Assembly (NCBI GenBank): GCA_037576195.1
Contig: CM075101.1
Location: forward strand, 2,666,001 to 2,730,000
Length of the DNA: 64,000 nucleotides
Direction of reading: 5' to 3'
From: Phytoseiulus persimilis
Taxonomy: Eukaryota > Arthropoda > Arachnida > Mesostigmata > Phytoseiidae
Part shown: positions 25,140 to 37,022 of the stretch, one piece after another
Layout of the letters: the number at the start of each line of letters is the position of its first letter
Position numbering within the stretch: position 1 is the first letter of the stretch
Notes under the pieces: generated by a model
Databases searched by the model: none
What the model was told of the DNA's origin: nothing
Seen by the model: only the letters and a program-made list of their open reading frames with translations
Position numbers and translations under genes: made by a program

Positions 25140-25765
25140 GATGAACGATCACGTCAAGCTGATTCCCGGCACATATTGGTGCTACCCCTTCTGCCGCCAG
25201 ATGCAGCCTTCATCTCGATTCTTACACACTCCATCGGCTTCCTAGTCACGAGTGCCGAGGAGAGTGATAGTTGTGCTTTGTGAGGTCTTCGTGTGCATTT
25301 ATTTTTCCCCATTTATGATCCGCTTCTCACCAATGACTCGGACGCTGTGATCCATCTATTCATGGATGGCAATGGGAACGGTGAAGGAACAAATATCAGG
25401 AGAAATATCATCAAACAGCTGACTCAGATTCGACCCGAAAGTCGTTCAGATCGAAGCTAAGTTCAAAACATTGCGATTGATGTGAAGGGTTATCACGGCT
25501 TTCGGAATTCGTGGCTGAGTGAGCCGGAGTCCATACACCGTTGTCGCGTTCGACCCGATCATACTTCCTGTAGTCCTCTCTTCGTCCCCCACTCTTCTGT
25601 CCGGCGATCGTTGCATACTTGGTCGGAGACAGAGGGAGCTGGTCTGCGACGGCCAGGTTCGCCGCGGAGATTATCAAGATAAAATACGCCGCTCTCTCTC
25701 CTCACGTCACTGCCGCGGCTCTCGCCCGGCCGGGCTCTCTAGCCACAATCTCTCCTCACAACACT

Positions 25766-26217
25766 GATGGCCCTGGCTTGGCGCAATCAGCGCTGGCCTG
25801 AGGCTCTCAAATCCGCGTCGGAAGCGGCGTGCCGAAGTATTGTGTACAAATCAGCGGTTCCGGCGTCTCCCCCGGCTTTTGCAGGGCGACCGAGGACTAC
25901 TCAGCCGAGAATCGCCTCAGCGGGTTAGTGAGTATTCCCCACCGTTTTGGTGGGGTGAGTCTCACACTACCTGGGCCTCCGTCCCAGGTGTCCGTAAATG
26001 GATTCCACGGGCCTCAAACACCTCGTCGAAGAAGACAAGAAAAAACGAAAAAAATACTTCCCGTAGGTATCCTCGTCTCTTTCTTTTCCTGCACTCGGAG
26101 CTTGATCGAAGATCCGATCAGAGGAGTCGAAAAACGACCCGTTTGAGCTGGAGCAAGTTGGGGATCTCGAAGCTTGCAGCTTCGGTAACCGAACGCTCCA
26201 TTTCAGAATACTCCTGA
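25766..26217 (+). CDS. Possible split gene, frame undecided
   Basis: A block starting at ATG 25766 (MALAWRNQRWPEALKSASEA) runs to a donor-like gg|gttagtgag near 25924. An acceptor (cctccgtcccag) near 25986 opens a second block ending before gtaggtatcc near 26062, and a third block reaches about 26190 (NDPFELEQVGDLEACSF). All three plus-strand frames are open across most of it. The phases of the most protein-like frames do not agree with one another. An alternative reading of the second block starts at its own ATG (MDSTGLKHLVEEDKKKRKKY) after an in-frame TAA. An overlapping minus-strand frame (25967-26521) is probably a shadow. I report it as a region likely to be transcribed, without a model. 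Confidence 0.25.
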
Positions 26218-28181
26218 ATATCTCACAGAGAAAATCCACCTTGCTCATAAGTCGCCGTGTCCGAACATATGCTTTCACGCGATTCTGACGATCTTGTAAA
26301 GAAGCTTTCCGCCGCCCTCGTATGTTGAACCACCAGACGCGGGTCGCTTGTCCGTCCCGCCACGCTCTTCCTGCCCTGGTACTAGAAACCCCATTTTCGT
26401 TGGTCAGGATGTCTGACTCGCGCGTGGGACTGACCGACATTGTGTCGAAGTCTATGCTGGCGAATCCTGCACACTGGATGATGGTATCCGCAACGCCACA
26501 TAAGATCGAACCTGAGTGCACGAAGTTTGTTCTCTCTCGGTCACTCCGAGTTCTCTCGAAATTATAGTGAACATGGGCGGAGTGGATTGGCGCTCACGCC
26601 TGGGTGTAGTAAACGCGTCATTCGGGGTGGATATCGGTCGTAGAGATCTTCTTCCTATCATTGTGACTTGATGGAATCCGCTCCCAAGTCCGTGGGTTAT
26701 CATTTTATCTTCACACATGATTATCAATTCTCGTCGTTCCCCCACAAAACGGGGACCCTGGCGCCTGCTTCAAATGATGGCCTCCAAATGTTGATGGCTT
26801 AACGCACGTGAGATAGGTAAAGTTCCAGGCGCGACTTGTGGGCAGAAACCTACCATATAGGGGCCATTGCCACACTCGACATAATGACGATTGATTGCTG
26901 CACGACTGATCTTCCTCGAGACACAGATTCGATGCACCGATGTGTTGTCTTTCCCTCCACATGAAGCGATCGAGCTTCTATCCTCAGTATATCCCAGGTT
27001 TTGGCGTTCACCACTGCGGGGTGTATCTACGATTGCTCAAAACCCACATCCTCCCTAGGATCACCTAAGGACTCTCGTATCGTCCCGCCGGTAGGAACGA
27101 TGTGAAAAAGCTCAACTAGGTTAACGGGAATTTCCAGCGTCAAGTGGCTTGCCGTTACAATACCGGAGACTAATGCGGGGGACGGCTCTGAGTTCCGCTC
27201 CGAAGAAACGGACGGGAAAATGCCCCGTTGAGAAGTCGGCGGTATGGAAATCTCTCATAAGCTCGCCAGAACTTTTTCTGGTGAGACTTGGTTTGAACTC
27301 CAATATCCGAAGCCAAGAATCAAGTCAGATTGAACTTTCTCTCACTCAGAGTTCCTCGAAACCTCCGGAACGATGACGGCCTATAGTTGGATCTCATCAA
27401 CTCCGAGTAAAGAATTCCGTCAGGATGACTTCTCGAGCTCAGGTTGATGGTGCCGTCCTCGTTCAGCATCTCGACGATGTTGAAAATCCGTGTCAGAACT
27501 CAAGGGAGCGAGTCAGGGTCGAACCCTCCCGATTCTGTTTCTTTCATTGTCCCCAACTTCCCGGCTAGAGGCATTCAAGACGTTAGGGAACTGATGCATA
27601 CGTCCCGGAAACTCATCGAGCACCGACTGATCGGATCACGTGAGTCGCAGGAAATGCGGCTGACGTCCCCATTGTTAATGTTTTCTCCGAGCTTTTTCGC
27701 CCGGGTCCAACCTCCGCAACAACACACACTAGCTTTCCTCACGAAGTACTGAGGTTGAATCTTTTGGGCACTAAGAACTCTCTGGATGAAGCCGCAAAGA
27801 GAAGATACGATATGCTGGGTTTTACAAGCAGACAGTCAGAGGGATTATCGAATGATATCTTAAATGCTGTATGAATGAGGCGTGAGTGCGCCGAACATGA
27901 ATTTTACGTCCATCAGAACTCATGAATCTTGTTCCAAAGTGAGCGCGTTTGTTTTTCTCAGTGAGCGAGAAGCTTCTCTCATCGGTTGGGGCTCGAAAAA
28001 ATGTATCGGTCTTCGCAGACAAAGACCTTCGTTAACTCAGGTCAGTCACCACATTAGATAGACGATCAGGCAACAGCTGCACAACGATGTTTCAGCGATT
28101 CGCTCGTTTGCTCGGTCACCGCGGATGATTCTGTTGCCTCTAGAAAACGCAGTCAAGTCCTCGTGTTCGTGTCTATTCCAG
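26218..28181. other. No recognised gene or element
   Basis: Short open frames exist on both strands (for example plus 27149-27376, plus 27444-27752), but none has a recognisable domain or a splice-supported partner. No repeat or RNA gene was seen. Confidence 0.45.
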
Positions 28182-28460
28182 CCTTCGGTGACAGATTTCA
28201 ATCTCGGCAGTTTTGCGAGAGACGGACAGGTAAGGTACCACCTGGAGCTCTGGAAGTGTATTTGATCAGCTACGAATCTATGCCGCTGACGTTCTCTTCG
28301 GCGGGTGGAGCTGGAGAGCGTTGCGTGCAGGCACGGTACGAAGCCTCCAGCATAGATTAGCATTCCATCGATCTCGCTCAGATAGTTCCAAACGAAAGAC
28401 ACAAGTTCATGCATTCACAGGAGCACGCCAGTTTCGAATGGAGGAAAGATGAATTTCTCG
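28182..28460 (+). CDS. Possible two-exon coding segment
   Basis: A 48-base block between a good acceptor (gtctattccag) and a consensus donor (cag|gtaagg) reads PSVTDFNLGSFARDGQ in phase 0. After 40 bases, a tttgatcag acceptor opens LRIYAADVLFGGWSWRALRA in the same phase. The 40-base intron is shorter than usual for animals. On the other strand, 28046-28414 is also open. The family is unknown. The flanking splice sites are the main support. Confidence 0.22.
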
Positions 28461-30835
28461 TGAGCGGGAGTTGATAACGAGCTAACCAACGTGCGCTCTG
28501 TGCGACAATGCAGGCAAACCTGAAGTACAGGGCCTATCATAGTGTTGAGAAGAGAACCCTTGCCCTAGATCAGAGATCAGGAGCAACGTTGTTGTGTTAG
28601 TATGAAAATTACAGAAATATTCCATTTATACGGACTTCGTCTCCAAATAGACGTCTCCGCGCATGGGCACTGCGACAGGGCAGGAATATTAAGGAGATGA
28701 TAATCCAACACACAGTTGCCGCGTGGAGATGGCACGTCACCGAGCAACGAACTGAAGTTCCGAAAAGGCAAATTTTCAAGTTACTCTTTCTGACGATTGG
28801 AACCCCCAACCCGTAGTTAGCAAGGCTGGCTGATGCAGAGTTTCGCGTAACCGGCGTAAGCGGCGAGAACCGCTTCGTACGACTTCTCAAGGCTTTTTCG
28901 TGGACGGACCTGCAACTAATCTCCAAATATTCTGACCGCGGAACGGAACGGCAACCTACATGAGCCAGTCCGTCTGATGGGACGTCATATATACGTGTAT
29001 ATCAGACCCGTGGACCTGGGTATCCGAGGCTTGACCTCCAATGCCCGACTATCAACTTAAAGAGTTGATTCTGGGGTCGATCCGACCATATTTTGTGGAG
29101 TCCGTAGATCCGCATATTCGAGGCCGCACCCGGGTATGTACCCAGCTCGTGATACTCGGGTATTTGCGACCCCCGAGACCTGGTGTACCGGACATTTTTC
29201 CCAAGAAAACCGGACATGGGACGAACAGGACATCAGTGCCCAAACCGGACATTTCCAGATACACCAATCTATATGACGGGGTGAGGCTCAAGCCCCGATT
29301 TGTTTCCCTCATTCCATGCAGCATTGTAGTCTCAAGTACTAGGCTGAGCAGTCGGAGTGAACTTCACTCTCTCTTAAGTTATGGCCGACATCTCTTCATT
29401 TGACAACAGAAGATTGTCTTCCCAAATCCCGAAACCCGGATGTTGCCTCCAAAAGACCCAGAAATCGGGCATTCTCCCCTGAAATCCCGGAAACCGGACA
29501 AAACGGGCGGACAAGGACATGTTCGGTCATATGTCGTTTTTAACCATAGGGCTTGCCATCAAAGCAGTTCCCATACACCGTAAATGTGGCAAAAGCAGGG
29601 TTCTGGAGGAAGGAGCCCGACCGATCGCACCAGCTCATATGATATCGTCCACCAGTCGGGGAATTGCGACAGATCGTCCGACAGTGCTTCTTCAGGGCGA
29701 TGCGGCTTCGCACTATTTTCGATCTCTTTGAATTCCGCTCGGAGTTTTGTGACGATACTCGATGCTCGGTTCTAGGGTCTAGAAACAGGAGCGCGCGCAG
29801 GAACACGCAGGCCAAAGTTTCATGATATGCTCAATGGGTACGTATTAGGGAAGCGGAACTGATTCTGAAGTTTCCTCTTCGGGGTCGGAGTTGATCAGCC
29901 AAGACGCGATATGAGTGTTGGGTCAACCGATTTGAGATCCTTGAGATCCCCCGTTATTTATCAAGGAAGTTTTTCCTCGGGAAAGTACACAAACAACGCT
30001 CCAGCCTCAATTCTCATCACAATCCACTCATTTCTGTCAGTTTCGTCTGCCATTGGTTCTGTAGCGCTCTCCTTTGAGCGCTGCTGTCAATAAGCACAAC
30101 CGTAATCAAAGGCCCCATGGGTTGTTTTGAGAACTGAACGACAGACTCAACGTTTCAGCTCAAATAGAGATTTGTAGAGGGGATTCCGAAACATCTTCAT
30201 TTTCCCAACGGGCAGGCCATCCCTCGAAGGCTGTGAGCCATTCGAAGCCACTACATTCCCTCGCTGAACCTTGATCGCCAAATGCTGGAGCACAAACTCA
30301 GTGGCCTCGCTATCGCCTGTTTCCGACTGAATTCTCCTCCCTGATGGGTCTCGGCCATTAGTAGCCCTTTGGATTTTTCACTACTTTTGACGAAGATTGG
30401 TCAGGTTCAAAGACTCATATCTCGGCTCCCAGGTGGGTCACAGCGCCCATCGAGTTATTTCTGAAGAGCTCAACAAGAGAGCTATCATCAGAAAACGGCA
30501 TCATGTCGCTTGGATCGAACATGGACGCATACCTTCAAAATCGATGGATTCGTAACAGATGCGAATGTAGATAGCGTCGATAGCGCACTCTGGGATTAAG
30601 CTGGATCGAATGGACACAGAGAGTCGAAGCTTATGCGAAAAAAAAGAAGCGCTTCTTTTTCATCGCCAAAAATACGATTTTTTTCCGACCCCTCCCAACC
30701 CCCGGAGAAATACGCTCTCAAGAGCCGACGGTCTGCGATTCCACCCTGCGCGAAGGACTTCCTCTCCGAGATCATTTTGGAGCGCTTGGTGTCGCTCCAT
30801 GTGATCGATGATCTCGGAAGACATGTTACTCTCCC
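28461..30835. other. No recognised gene; repeats in the middle
   Basis: Outside the low-complexity repeats listed for 29045-29520, I see no supported gene. Short frames at 29519-29731 plus and 29540-29815 minus overlap each other. The minus strand just below the transposase fragment (30610-30835) may hold its degraded C-terminal end, but I could not recognise it. Confidence 0.4.
29045..29520. repeat. Degenerate repeats: 45-base family unit and ccggacat array
   Basis: Near 29063-29112 lies one inverted unit of the family typified by agtatggtcagatcga (here gtcgatccgaccatatttt). From about 29186 to 29520 the block accggacat recurs irregularly (for example near 29186, 29211, 29244 and, as accggacaaa, near 29494). 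Short acccgggta and actcgggta blocks near 29129-29162 resemble ones near 33460-33530 in the broken LINE. This looks like old, decayed repeat material. Confidence 0.5.
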
Positions 30836-31125
30836 CTATGATCGCTGGCCAAACCGGTTTTCCAGGTAACCCCTGACGCGGCGAAGCGAACGAACTCTCA
30901 GTAGCGTTGTGTCGTCGTGGTGGGGAGCTGCACCAAACTTCTGCGTTCCTGCAACCTGGCCTAATCTCGACACGGAGTTACAAGAAGTCCAAAGATCCAT
31001 TAAGAAAGAGGGCATCAATACGTTGAAGCCCAGGTCGCGTATGTGTGTCACAGCATCCCGAAAAGCACGATCGACAATGAGCACATCATTTCGCCTCAGT
31101 AGACCTAGGAGATTCCGATCCCCTA
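30836..31125 (-). mobile_element. DDE_Tnp_4 (Harbinger-like) transposase fragment
   Basis: On the minus strand the frame reads NDVLIVDRAFRDAVTHIRDL followed by GFNVLMPSFL. This is the hallmark of the DDE_Tnp_4 family, whose usual form is 'VDRGFRD---LG--V-MPSFL'. The usual Gly after VDR is Ala here. The next conserved block (EANxSRLVTKVRW) is only weakly recalled by SVSRLGQVAG. Upstream, minus 31123-31572 is open (it contains KWAHTFEIDELETLEFIES) and may be part of the same element or host sequence, but I do not recognise it. Such transposases cut and paste DNA elements, usually with a separate DNA-binding partner. This copy is incomplete. Confidence 0.75.
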
Positions 31126-32846
31126 AAACTCGAGGGAGGGTCCAAAAAATCGTTTTTCTGGATCTTCCTTTGCGTAGGCTCTGACTCTCACAACCTCTTT
31201 GTCAGTGACCTTTCGATACAGCTCAATTCCAGAGTGCGCACTCGACGCTATATGTTTTCGCATCTGTCTCGATTCGATGAATTCGAGAGTCTCGAGCTCA
31301 TCGATTTCAAATGTATGCGCCCATTTTCGATCCAAACGACACGTACGTGATCCGATAGCTCTCTTCTCGAACTTTTCAAAATTAACTCCATCGGCGCTGT
31401 AGCTCATTTGGGAACCAGGGATTCCCCGAATACGCCCAGAGTTTCGACTGCCACCGGTCGGACAGCATAGCTGCTGTCGAGTACCTGATATTCTCCACCA
31501 GCTCCTCAATCTCAGCCAGCCCAGCAACCTCACCTGCCGAGCGAGCTGTGAGGCTCCACGTAGTGGGAGCAAGCTTGCCCAGACAGTAGCATCCCACAGG
31601 GGACTCCTTCCGGCAGTCCGAGGAGAGGGTGTCAGACCATCATCGCATGGTTTGGAGACCTTCGACGACGATACCTAAGATCTGTTTCCGATGGGAGAGC
31701 GATGATCTCAAGAACCACGATAGCTAGCGTCTTGTAGTAGGTTGCATTGTGACCGGAAGCTCTTCTGACATCACATGGTCTCAAACTAGCCAGGGTGAAA
31801 GTCTCCGAGCAAAGTAAAGATATACGCAGCGGGTATGCATATCCCAACGGAACGTCGACATGTTTACCAATGACCCAGCAGGTACGGTACAACACTTTTT
31901 TTTCCACCGAGAAGAGAACACCCGACCTCCCGAAAACATTTGCACAGGGAATTCGTCTGTCTTTTCGGTCGAATCCAAAATCTTGACTAGCGGTAGCTCT
32001 TTTCTAGGACTGATTCAACAACTGCCTCTCCCGAGCTCCAGATGAGAACTCCAACGTGAAGGGAATGGAGTTTTGGGTCCTTCCACTCGTGGTTGATGCT
32101 CCCACCCATCCGACGGCACTGTGAAGCTGAACTTCAGAGTTGCGTATCTCCCCCTCACACAACCTCCTCGAATCAGCCCACGGACATGGGTGTCGTTCCA
32201 ACTTTCAAGGTGTACTACTGGAAGCTTATTCTCGTCGACGACGCGGCGTACGCAAGGCATGGGAAGAGGTCAATATGAGAGCAGGTTGGAGAAACATACT
32301 CCGGAAGAAGACTTCGACGACGCAGATCCGGCAACATTGGAAAACTCCTTCAAATGGGGGCCAGGAGGGTTTTGTTCATGTTCGCTTTGCCTAAACGCAT
32401 GTTCGGGCTGCTACAATAATGGTTGATTATAATGCACCGAAATCCTGGCACAAATGTGTGGTGAACTCACAGAGTCGAGATGGCCACTGCCTTGCTAACC
32501 GTTCAGTTGCCCGTTGTGTAGATTGCAGCGGCAATCTGTCGCCTGGAGTAGACAGGGGCCTGTTCCCACCGGGAATTCGAGTCCCTGACCAGGCGAAAAC
32601 GGGAAGTGCCCCCAGAGTTTTCGAATGGATCATGCAGGTTTGGTAGCCAACTCCGTGAAAACAGAGGTGGGAATACATGGTGTGACCTTTGGACAGATGG
32701 GCTCCACTCAATGGAATCATTCTGAATCAGCAGCTTCGGATGCGAGCGAGGTGGAACATTTTCACCCCAACCTCCAGAGGATCGACCCGAATTCGACAGA
32801 TTTTTCGACAGATCCCGGGAAGGATGGGCAGATGGAGACTGGAAGT
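31126..32846. other. No recognised gene or element
   Basis: Overlapping open frames occur at minus 31123-31572, plus 32121-32426 and plus 32419-32646. No motif identifies any of them. No RNA gene or clear repeat was seen. Confidence 0.4.
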
Positions 32847-32982
32847 ACCTCCCCAGACCCCGCGAATGAGGGTTAGATCGACGCTGAAATCTCTCCCCTG
32901 TTCCCGGAAAAGTATGGTCAGATCAACGCCGAAATTACTTCCGTAGACCCCGAGAAGTATGGTCAGATCGACGCTGGAGGGG
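32847..32982 (+). repeat. 45-base tandem repeat, three units
   Basis: Three adjacent units of about 45 bases share the core agtatggtcagatcgacgc and a ccgtagaccccgagaa block. Because 45 is divisible by three, both strands stay open. The minus strand reads a periodic VDLTIL--G motif. The same unit recurs at 29063, 35296 and twice in the 42.8-43.9 kb inverted repeat. The unit may be part of a dispersed mobile element whose other parts I do not know. Confidence 0.8.
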
Positions 32983-33115
32983 AGGGAGGGAGGCCATCGG
33001 ACAGGGGTGAGCATTGCTTTGACGTCCAAACCGAACCATGCCTTCGACAGAGGCAGCCCACACTGGATCCATGACGCACCGATTGACGCTGCGGGGTCGA
33101 TCGAGGGGTCACTGA

Positions 33116-34885
33116 AGCTTAGGGTGAGGGGCCAGGGAAAGAAGTTTATCCGTATCGACTCGGATTGGTGGGAGTATTTTCCCCTGTTACATGTCCCCGA
33201 ATGCGGGGCGGGAGGCCTTCGCGAAGTTCATGCAGGATCTGGGCGAAAGTTTTCAGGCTAGGAAGGCGGCTAAGATCATTATAACGGGGGACATCAACGT
33301 CAAAAAACGTCGTATGGGGTTACCGGATAACCGACGAGAGGGCAGCTCTGTAGAGGATTGATCGGCGTGGCACGATCTGACTGTGGTGAACGACGGGAGG
33401 GACCCGACTAGGAGTCGCAAATGGCTGGTGTCAGGAACCGGCTACGTACACGTGGTCCCGGCCTCGGATACCCGGGTCCACAGGTCTCATACCCAGATCC
33501 GCAAGCGGGTCCGATACCCGGGTGTCAGACCCGGTTCTGCGACCTCTGGTCCCGAAATCCTTAGGGACGAGGGGCAGTCATTCATTGACCATGTTGATCC
33601 CGAGGGCGCCGGGGAGCATCTCGACATGGGACGTCTCAACAGAGCAGGAGTCGCTCAGCTACAGCACATACATTGCCTACAGAGTGAGCGGCGAGGCTGG
33701 GCCAGCGCATGTTGAGCAGGGCGGAAGGTGGGTCCCGAAGAGGCAGAACTTCACTTAAGTGAGGAATTAAAGAACCGGGACTCAGAACGCCGTGACTCCG
33801 AATTTCTCGAAGTCGAGTTTTCAGTCTGAAATCCATCGAAGCAATTGAAGAGCCCAGATGCAAAGTGTTGCAACTCCGAATTTCCGAAAGTAGTACTGTC
33901 AGTCAAAAACTCATCGAAACGCTTTCCGACGACATTATTTTGCGCTCCAAGACCGCGTTCGTCCGGCGGTTCCTGGGAACGCAAGAAGCGGAGAGAAACA
34001 AGAAGTGAGGAGTCTCCGAAAAAGCGCGAATCAACGATGTCGGAAATCAAAATAACGTTGTCGGCAATTTGTTCGATGAATTCCAGACCGGAAACTTGAC
34101 CGTTAGAAATTTGGAGCTGAGATGTCTCAAATCTGGGCTCTCCAATTAGGTCGACGAGAGGTGCAGGGGCAAAAAGGGGGAGGATATGAGCGCTGTAGGA
34201 CTGGAGGGCATCCTCCTCAAGCATGTGGGGGGAGGTCCGAAAACAAAATACATCGGAGGGAAGTAGCGGAACTACTGGCGGAACGAGGAAGTGGCGACCT
34301 TGCGCCGACGATGCATCCAACTACAGGGAGCCGCTAGCAGGACGGCGAGCTGGGTCGGACGCTCCGAGACGGAGCCTCCGACAGGGGGGAAAGAGGGAAG
34401 GGCTACGCACGCGGCGCAGATCGCAGCGTTTAGAGAGGCTAGCGCCGAACCTGAGGCGGAGAACGAGAAGAGCAAGGACAAAGCTTGGAGGGAGCTGATT
34501 CGGGAAGTGCAGAGGGAGGTTTGGGGAGAGCCATTGAAGGTGGTCATGGGGAACTTCAAGAAGAAGACACCGAGCTAGCAGAGGGCGATCTGCGGGAAAT
34601 AATAATTGAGGGTCTTTTCGCGGGGCGCGCCAAAGGGAGGAACAGTACAAATGGGAGGAGTGAGGGAAGGGAGAAAGGGTTGGCTCACGAGGTAACTCTC
34701 GAGGAAGTAATGCGGGCCGCTGACGGACCAGCAGACGGCAAAGCGCCTGGACCGGACGGAGCCCCTGCGGAGGTGGTCAAACTGCTGGCCAAAAAATGAC
34801 CAGGCATGGTGAAGGCATTGTCTGGTAAACCATTGAGGGGATGGGTCTTTCCAGGGCCTTGGGAGCGGGCAAAGCTGACGGTCTC
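33116..34885 (+). mobile_element. R1-like non-LTR retrotransposon, broken copy
   Basis: Segments of an apurinic-endonuclease domain come first: CYMSPNAGREAFAKFMQDLG, then KIIITGDINVKKRRMG and DLTVVNDGRDPT (33190-33420). The C-terminal endonuclease part follows in another frame (SYSTYIAYRVSG, about 33650). After a foreign-looking interval comes YWRNEEVATLRRRC near 34265, then KAWRELIREVQREVWG. The start of the reverse transcriptase follows (VTLEEVMRAADGPADGKAPG then PDGAPAEVVKLL, to 34796). After an in-frame TGA the text resumes with WVFPGPWERAKL. The catalytic palm (YxDD) and everything beyond are missing. There are several frameshifts and internal stops (for example within VED*SAWHD near 33360). 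Such elements copy themselves through RNA; this one cannot. The long minus-strand frames at 33751-34320 and 34575-35108 are its shadows. Confidence 0.85.
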
Positions 34886-35913
34886 TCACGAGACAAGTGG
34901 AGCAATGGGGATTGGCTTTCTTCGGACAAGTAAGATTAGCGACTCCAGGGACACTGGCAGCTCTACGAGCGTAAAATGAAGAATGACAGAGACGTTCACT
35001 GCTAACCATCGCAGGTACACGTTCACCACACACAACACCACCTAACCACGCACATGGCTTGGTTGTAGTAGAGGATGGGAGGGAGTGAAGGGGAGAGACG
35101 GAGAACAACTCCCGCTCTCATGAGTTCGAAGTAATGTTAGCCCAGTTCCGTCCGTGAGAGCGGCTTTCAAGGTCCTGGAATCACCAGGTTTTTAGTGGGT
35201 TTGCGACTCCCACAGTATCGTGCTGGACCTGTGACATGCCCCGTATCACGAATTTCCCTTCCTGGCCCCAAGAAGGGAAAAAACGACGCTGGAGTCACCT
35301 CCCTAGACCCAGAAAGTAGTGTCAGATCGACCCCGGCATTACATCCTCGCAGAGTATAGTCAGATCGATACCAAAATCGCCTCCATAGTCCAGAAGGAAG
35401 GCCGGACAAACTGACAGACGGAGCGGTTTGTATAAAGTGAGGATGATCGTTCGGTTGACTGCGGAGCTGTGGCGTTTCTAAGGGGCAGACGGGGTACATA
35501 CCCGGGGCGCGAAGCTGATGAAGCGAGCAGTTGGGGACGTGAGACCGTAGTTCGTCTCTGCAACGAAATCTCGCCCCAGAGAAAACAAGGGGCGCAGAGA
35601 TGAGAGTCGCGGAAGAGAACAACTTCGGTGAATCTCTTCGATCGCAATGAAAACTCGCTTCTTTTCAGGCACAGGAACGCGCACACGGGGTTGAGTGGGG
35701 CACGAATTCAGACTTGCATCTCTATCTCTCGACGGGGCCCAGAGCTGAGGACACATGAATTCGAAGTTCTGTCAATGTCGTCAACTGCAGCAGTGGTTCA
35801 ATTTGAATTAAGAACAGAATCGCGACCCAGAGAGCTGAGGGGGCGCCGAATCGGAGTTCAAGCTCGATTCATGAAAGAGGCCTCATGATGAGTGAAATGA
35901 GTGTAAAATATCG
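34886..35913. other. No gene; contains a 45-base repeat pair
   Basis: Apart from the repeat at 35296-35397 I see nothing I can name. Minus-strand frames at 35167-35622 and 35478-35756 are open partly because the repeat length is a multiple of three. Confidence 0.45.
35296..35397 (+). repeat. 45-base family repeat, about two units
   Basis: Two degenerate units carry agtagtgtcagatcgac and agtatagtcagatcgata cores with cctccctagaccc and cctccatagtcc spacers. They match the array at 32847-32982. The spacing between cores is about 45 bases. Confidence 0.75.
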
Positions 35914-36252
35914 ATGCATGCCAGTACCGCTCCAACAACAAATACTACAGCCACGAAGCATGTTCGGGCAGCAATTCCGGTGGAAGTCTCCAATTCCACA
36001 ATCTTCCTCAACAACGCCGTTACAACAGCAAGCTGTGAGAGGTCTTTCAGGGAACTGAAGCGCAACATGGTTCAAGAGAGGCTGAGCGCTTTTGGGCATC
36101 GAGACACGAAACGAATAAAAAAGCTTCGAAGCTGGTGCAGAGAGTCTGGGCCTATCGTGCGGCATCCAGATCATCAAAGTTTCTTGAAAACATTGACTGA
36201 ACACAACCTTCAACTGCGAGAATTCATTCCGGTTCTCTACCTCTTCGTGTGA
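35914..36252 (+). mobile_element. hAT-family transposase, C-terminal fragment
   Basis: The frame contains VTTASCERSFRELKRNMVQE followed by RLSAFG. This is the C-terminal dimerisation region of hAT and ZMYM-type transposases, where 'VTVASAERSFSKLK---R--M-QERL' is usual. The rest of the transposase (BED finger, DDE core) is not visible upstream, so this is a 3' remnant of about 110 codons. It ends with a stop at 36250-36252. A G- and C-rich tail follows (about 36280), which is often seen after such elements. Confidence 0.85.
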
Positions 36253-36885
36253 GTTCAGTGGGAGAGGGGCGTACTGTCACCGGTTCCCCCGGGCGCGGTT
36301 TGAGCTAGATACGCCACTGCTACGGAGATCTCAACCTGTTTGAGAATCGAACCCTAACTCAAAATTTACGCACTTGAGAGTCGTAGCAGAGACGCTCTGC
36401 AATCGAACAGCAAAAGCAAAATAAGGTGGTCCGGAGGCCATCCAATGCTTCAAATATAATCAATGCATCGGATGGGTAATTTAAATATTGCACAATCACG
36501 ATTGAGGACTTTTCGAAATGGCTGAAGCAGGATGATTCTCCGGCGTTGTGGCCCCCGGGCAGATTGCCATTGCCCACTGGTGGGCCAAGTGGCCCAGGTA
36601 GGGAATCAGTGCTTCAGGAGAAGGATCTTCTGAATCCTGCATCGCACAATATGGGTTCAAATTTATTGGAGTTTTCGCTTAAGAATTCAACAGGTATTCG
36701 AAATAGGAGCTCACTAGTGTGTGGTGAACGCTCGTGTTTGACCACCACGGACCCGAAGATTGAACATATCCTCTCGCAAATGTGCAGTCAGGCCGCCAAC
36801 AGCGAAGATCAGATCCCGGAAAGGGTGATCACGGAGCGGATCGGACGCGAGGGAAGGTGTGCTTAAAACATACCGAAACATACCG

Positions 36886-37022
36886 AAGGTGCCGGACGCA
36901 ATTCTAGCGCGAGCGACGGTACCACAGCCACTGTTGGCGATTTGAGCGAAGACCCGATTCGAGCGGAAGCCAACAGCGGCTGTGGTACCGTCGCTCGCGC
37001 TAGAATTGGGTCCGGCACCTTT
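36886..37022. repeat. Hairpin with 53-base arms
   Basis: Arms 36886-36938 and 36970-37022 are reverse complements with about two mismatches, separated by about 30 bases. The arm contains the blocks ggtgccggac and tctagcgcgagcgacggtac. The loop (gatttgagcgaagacccgat onward) contains, in reverse, two units like those of the 17-base array at 37380. It could be a small foldback element or the end of a larger non-autonomous transposon. Confidence 0.93.

Noticed and set aside
33751..34320. 189-codon minus-strand frame
   Set aside because: It lies antisense to the broken R1-like LINE and has no motif of its own; treated as a shadow.
34575..35108. 177-codon minus-strand frame
   Set aside because: Its first half is antisense to the reverse-transcriptase start on the plus strand.
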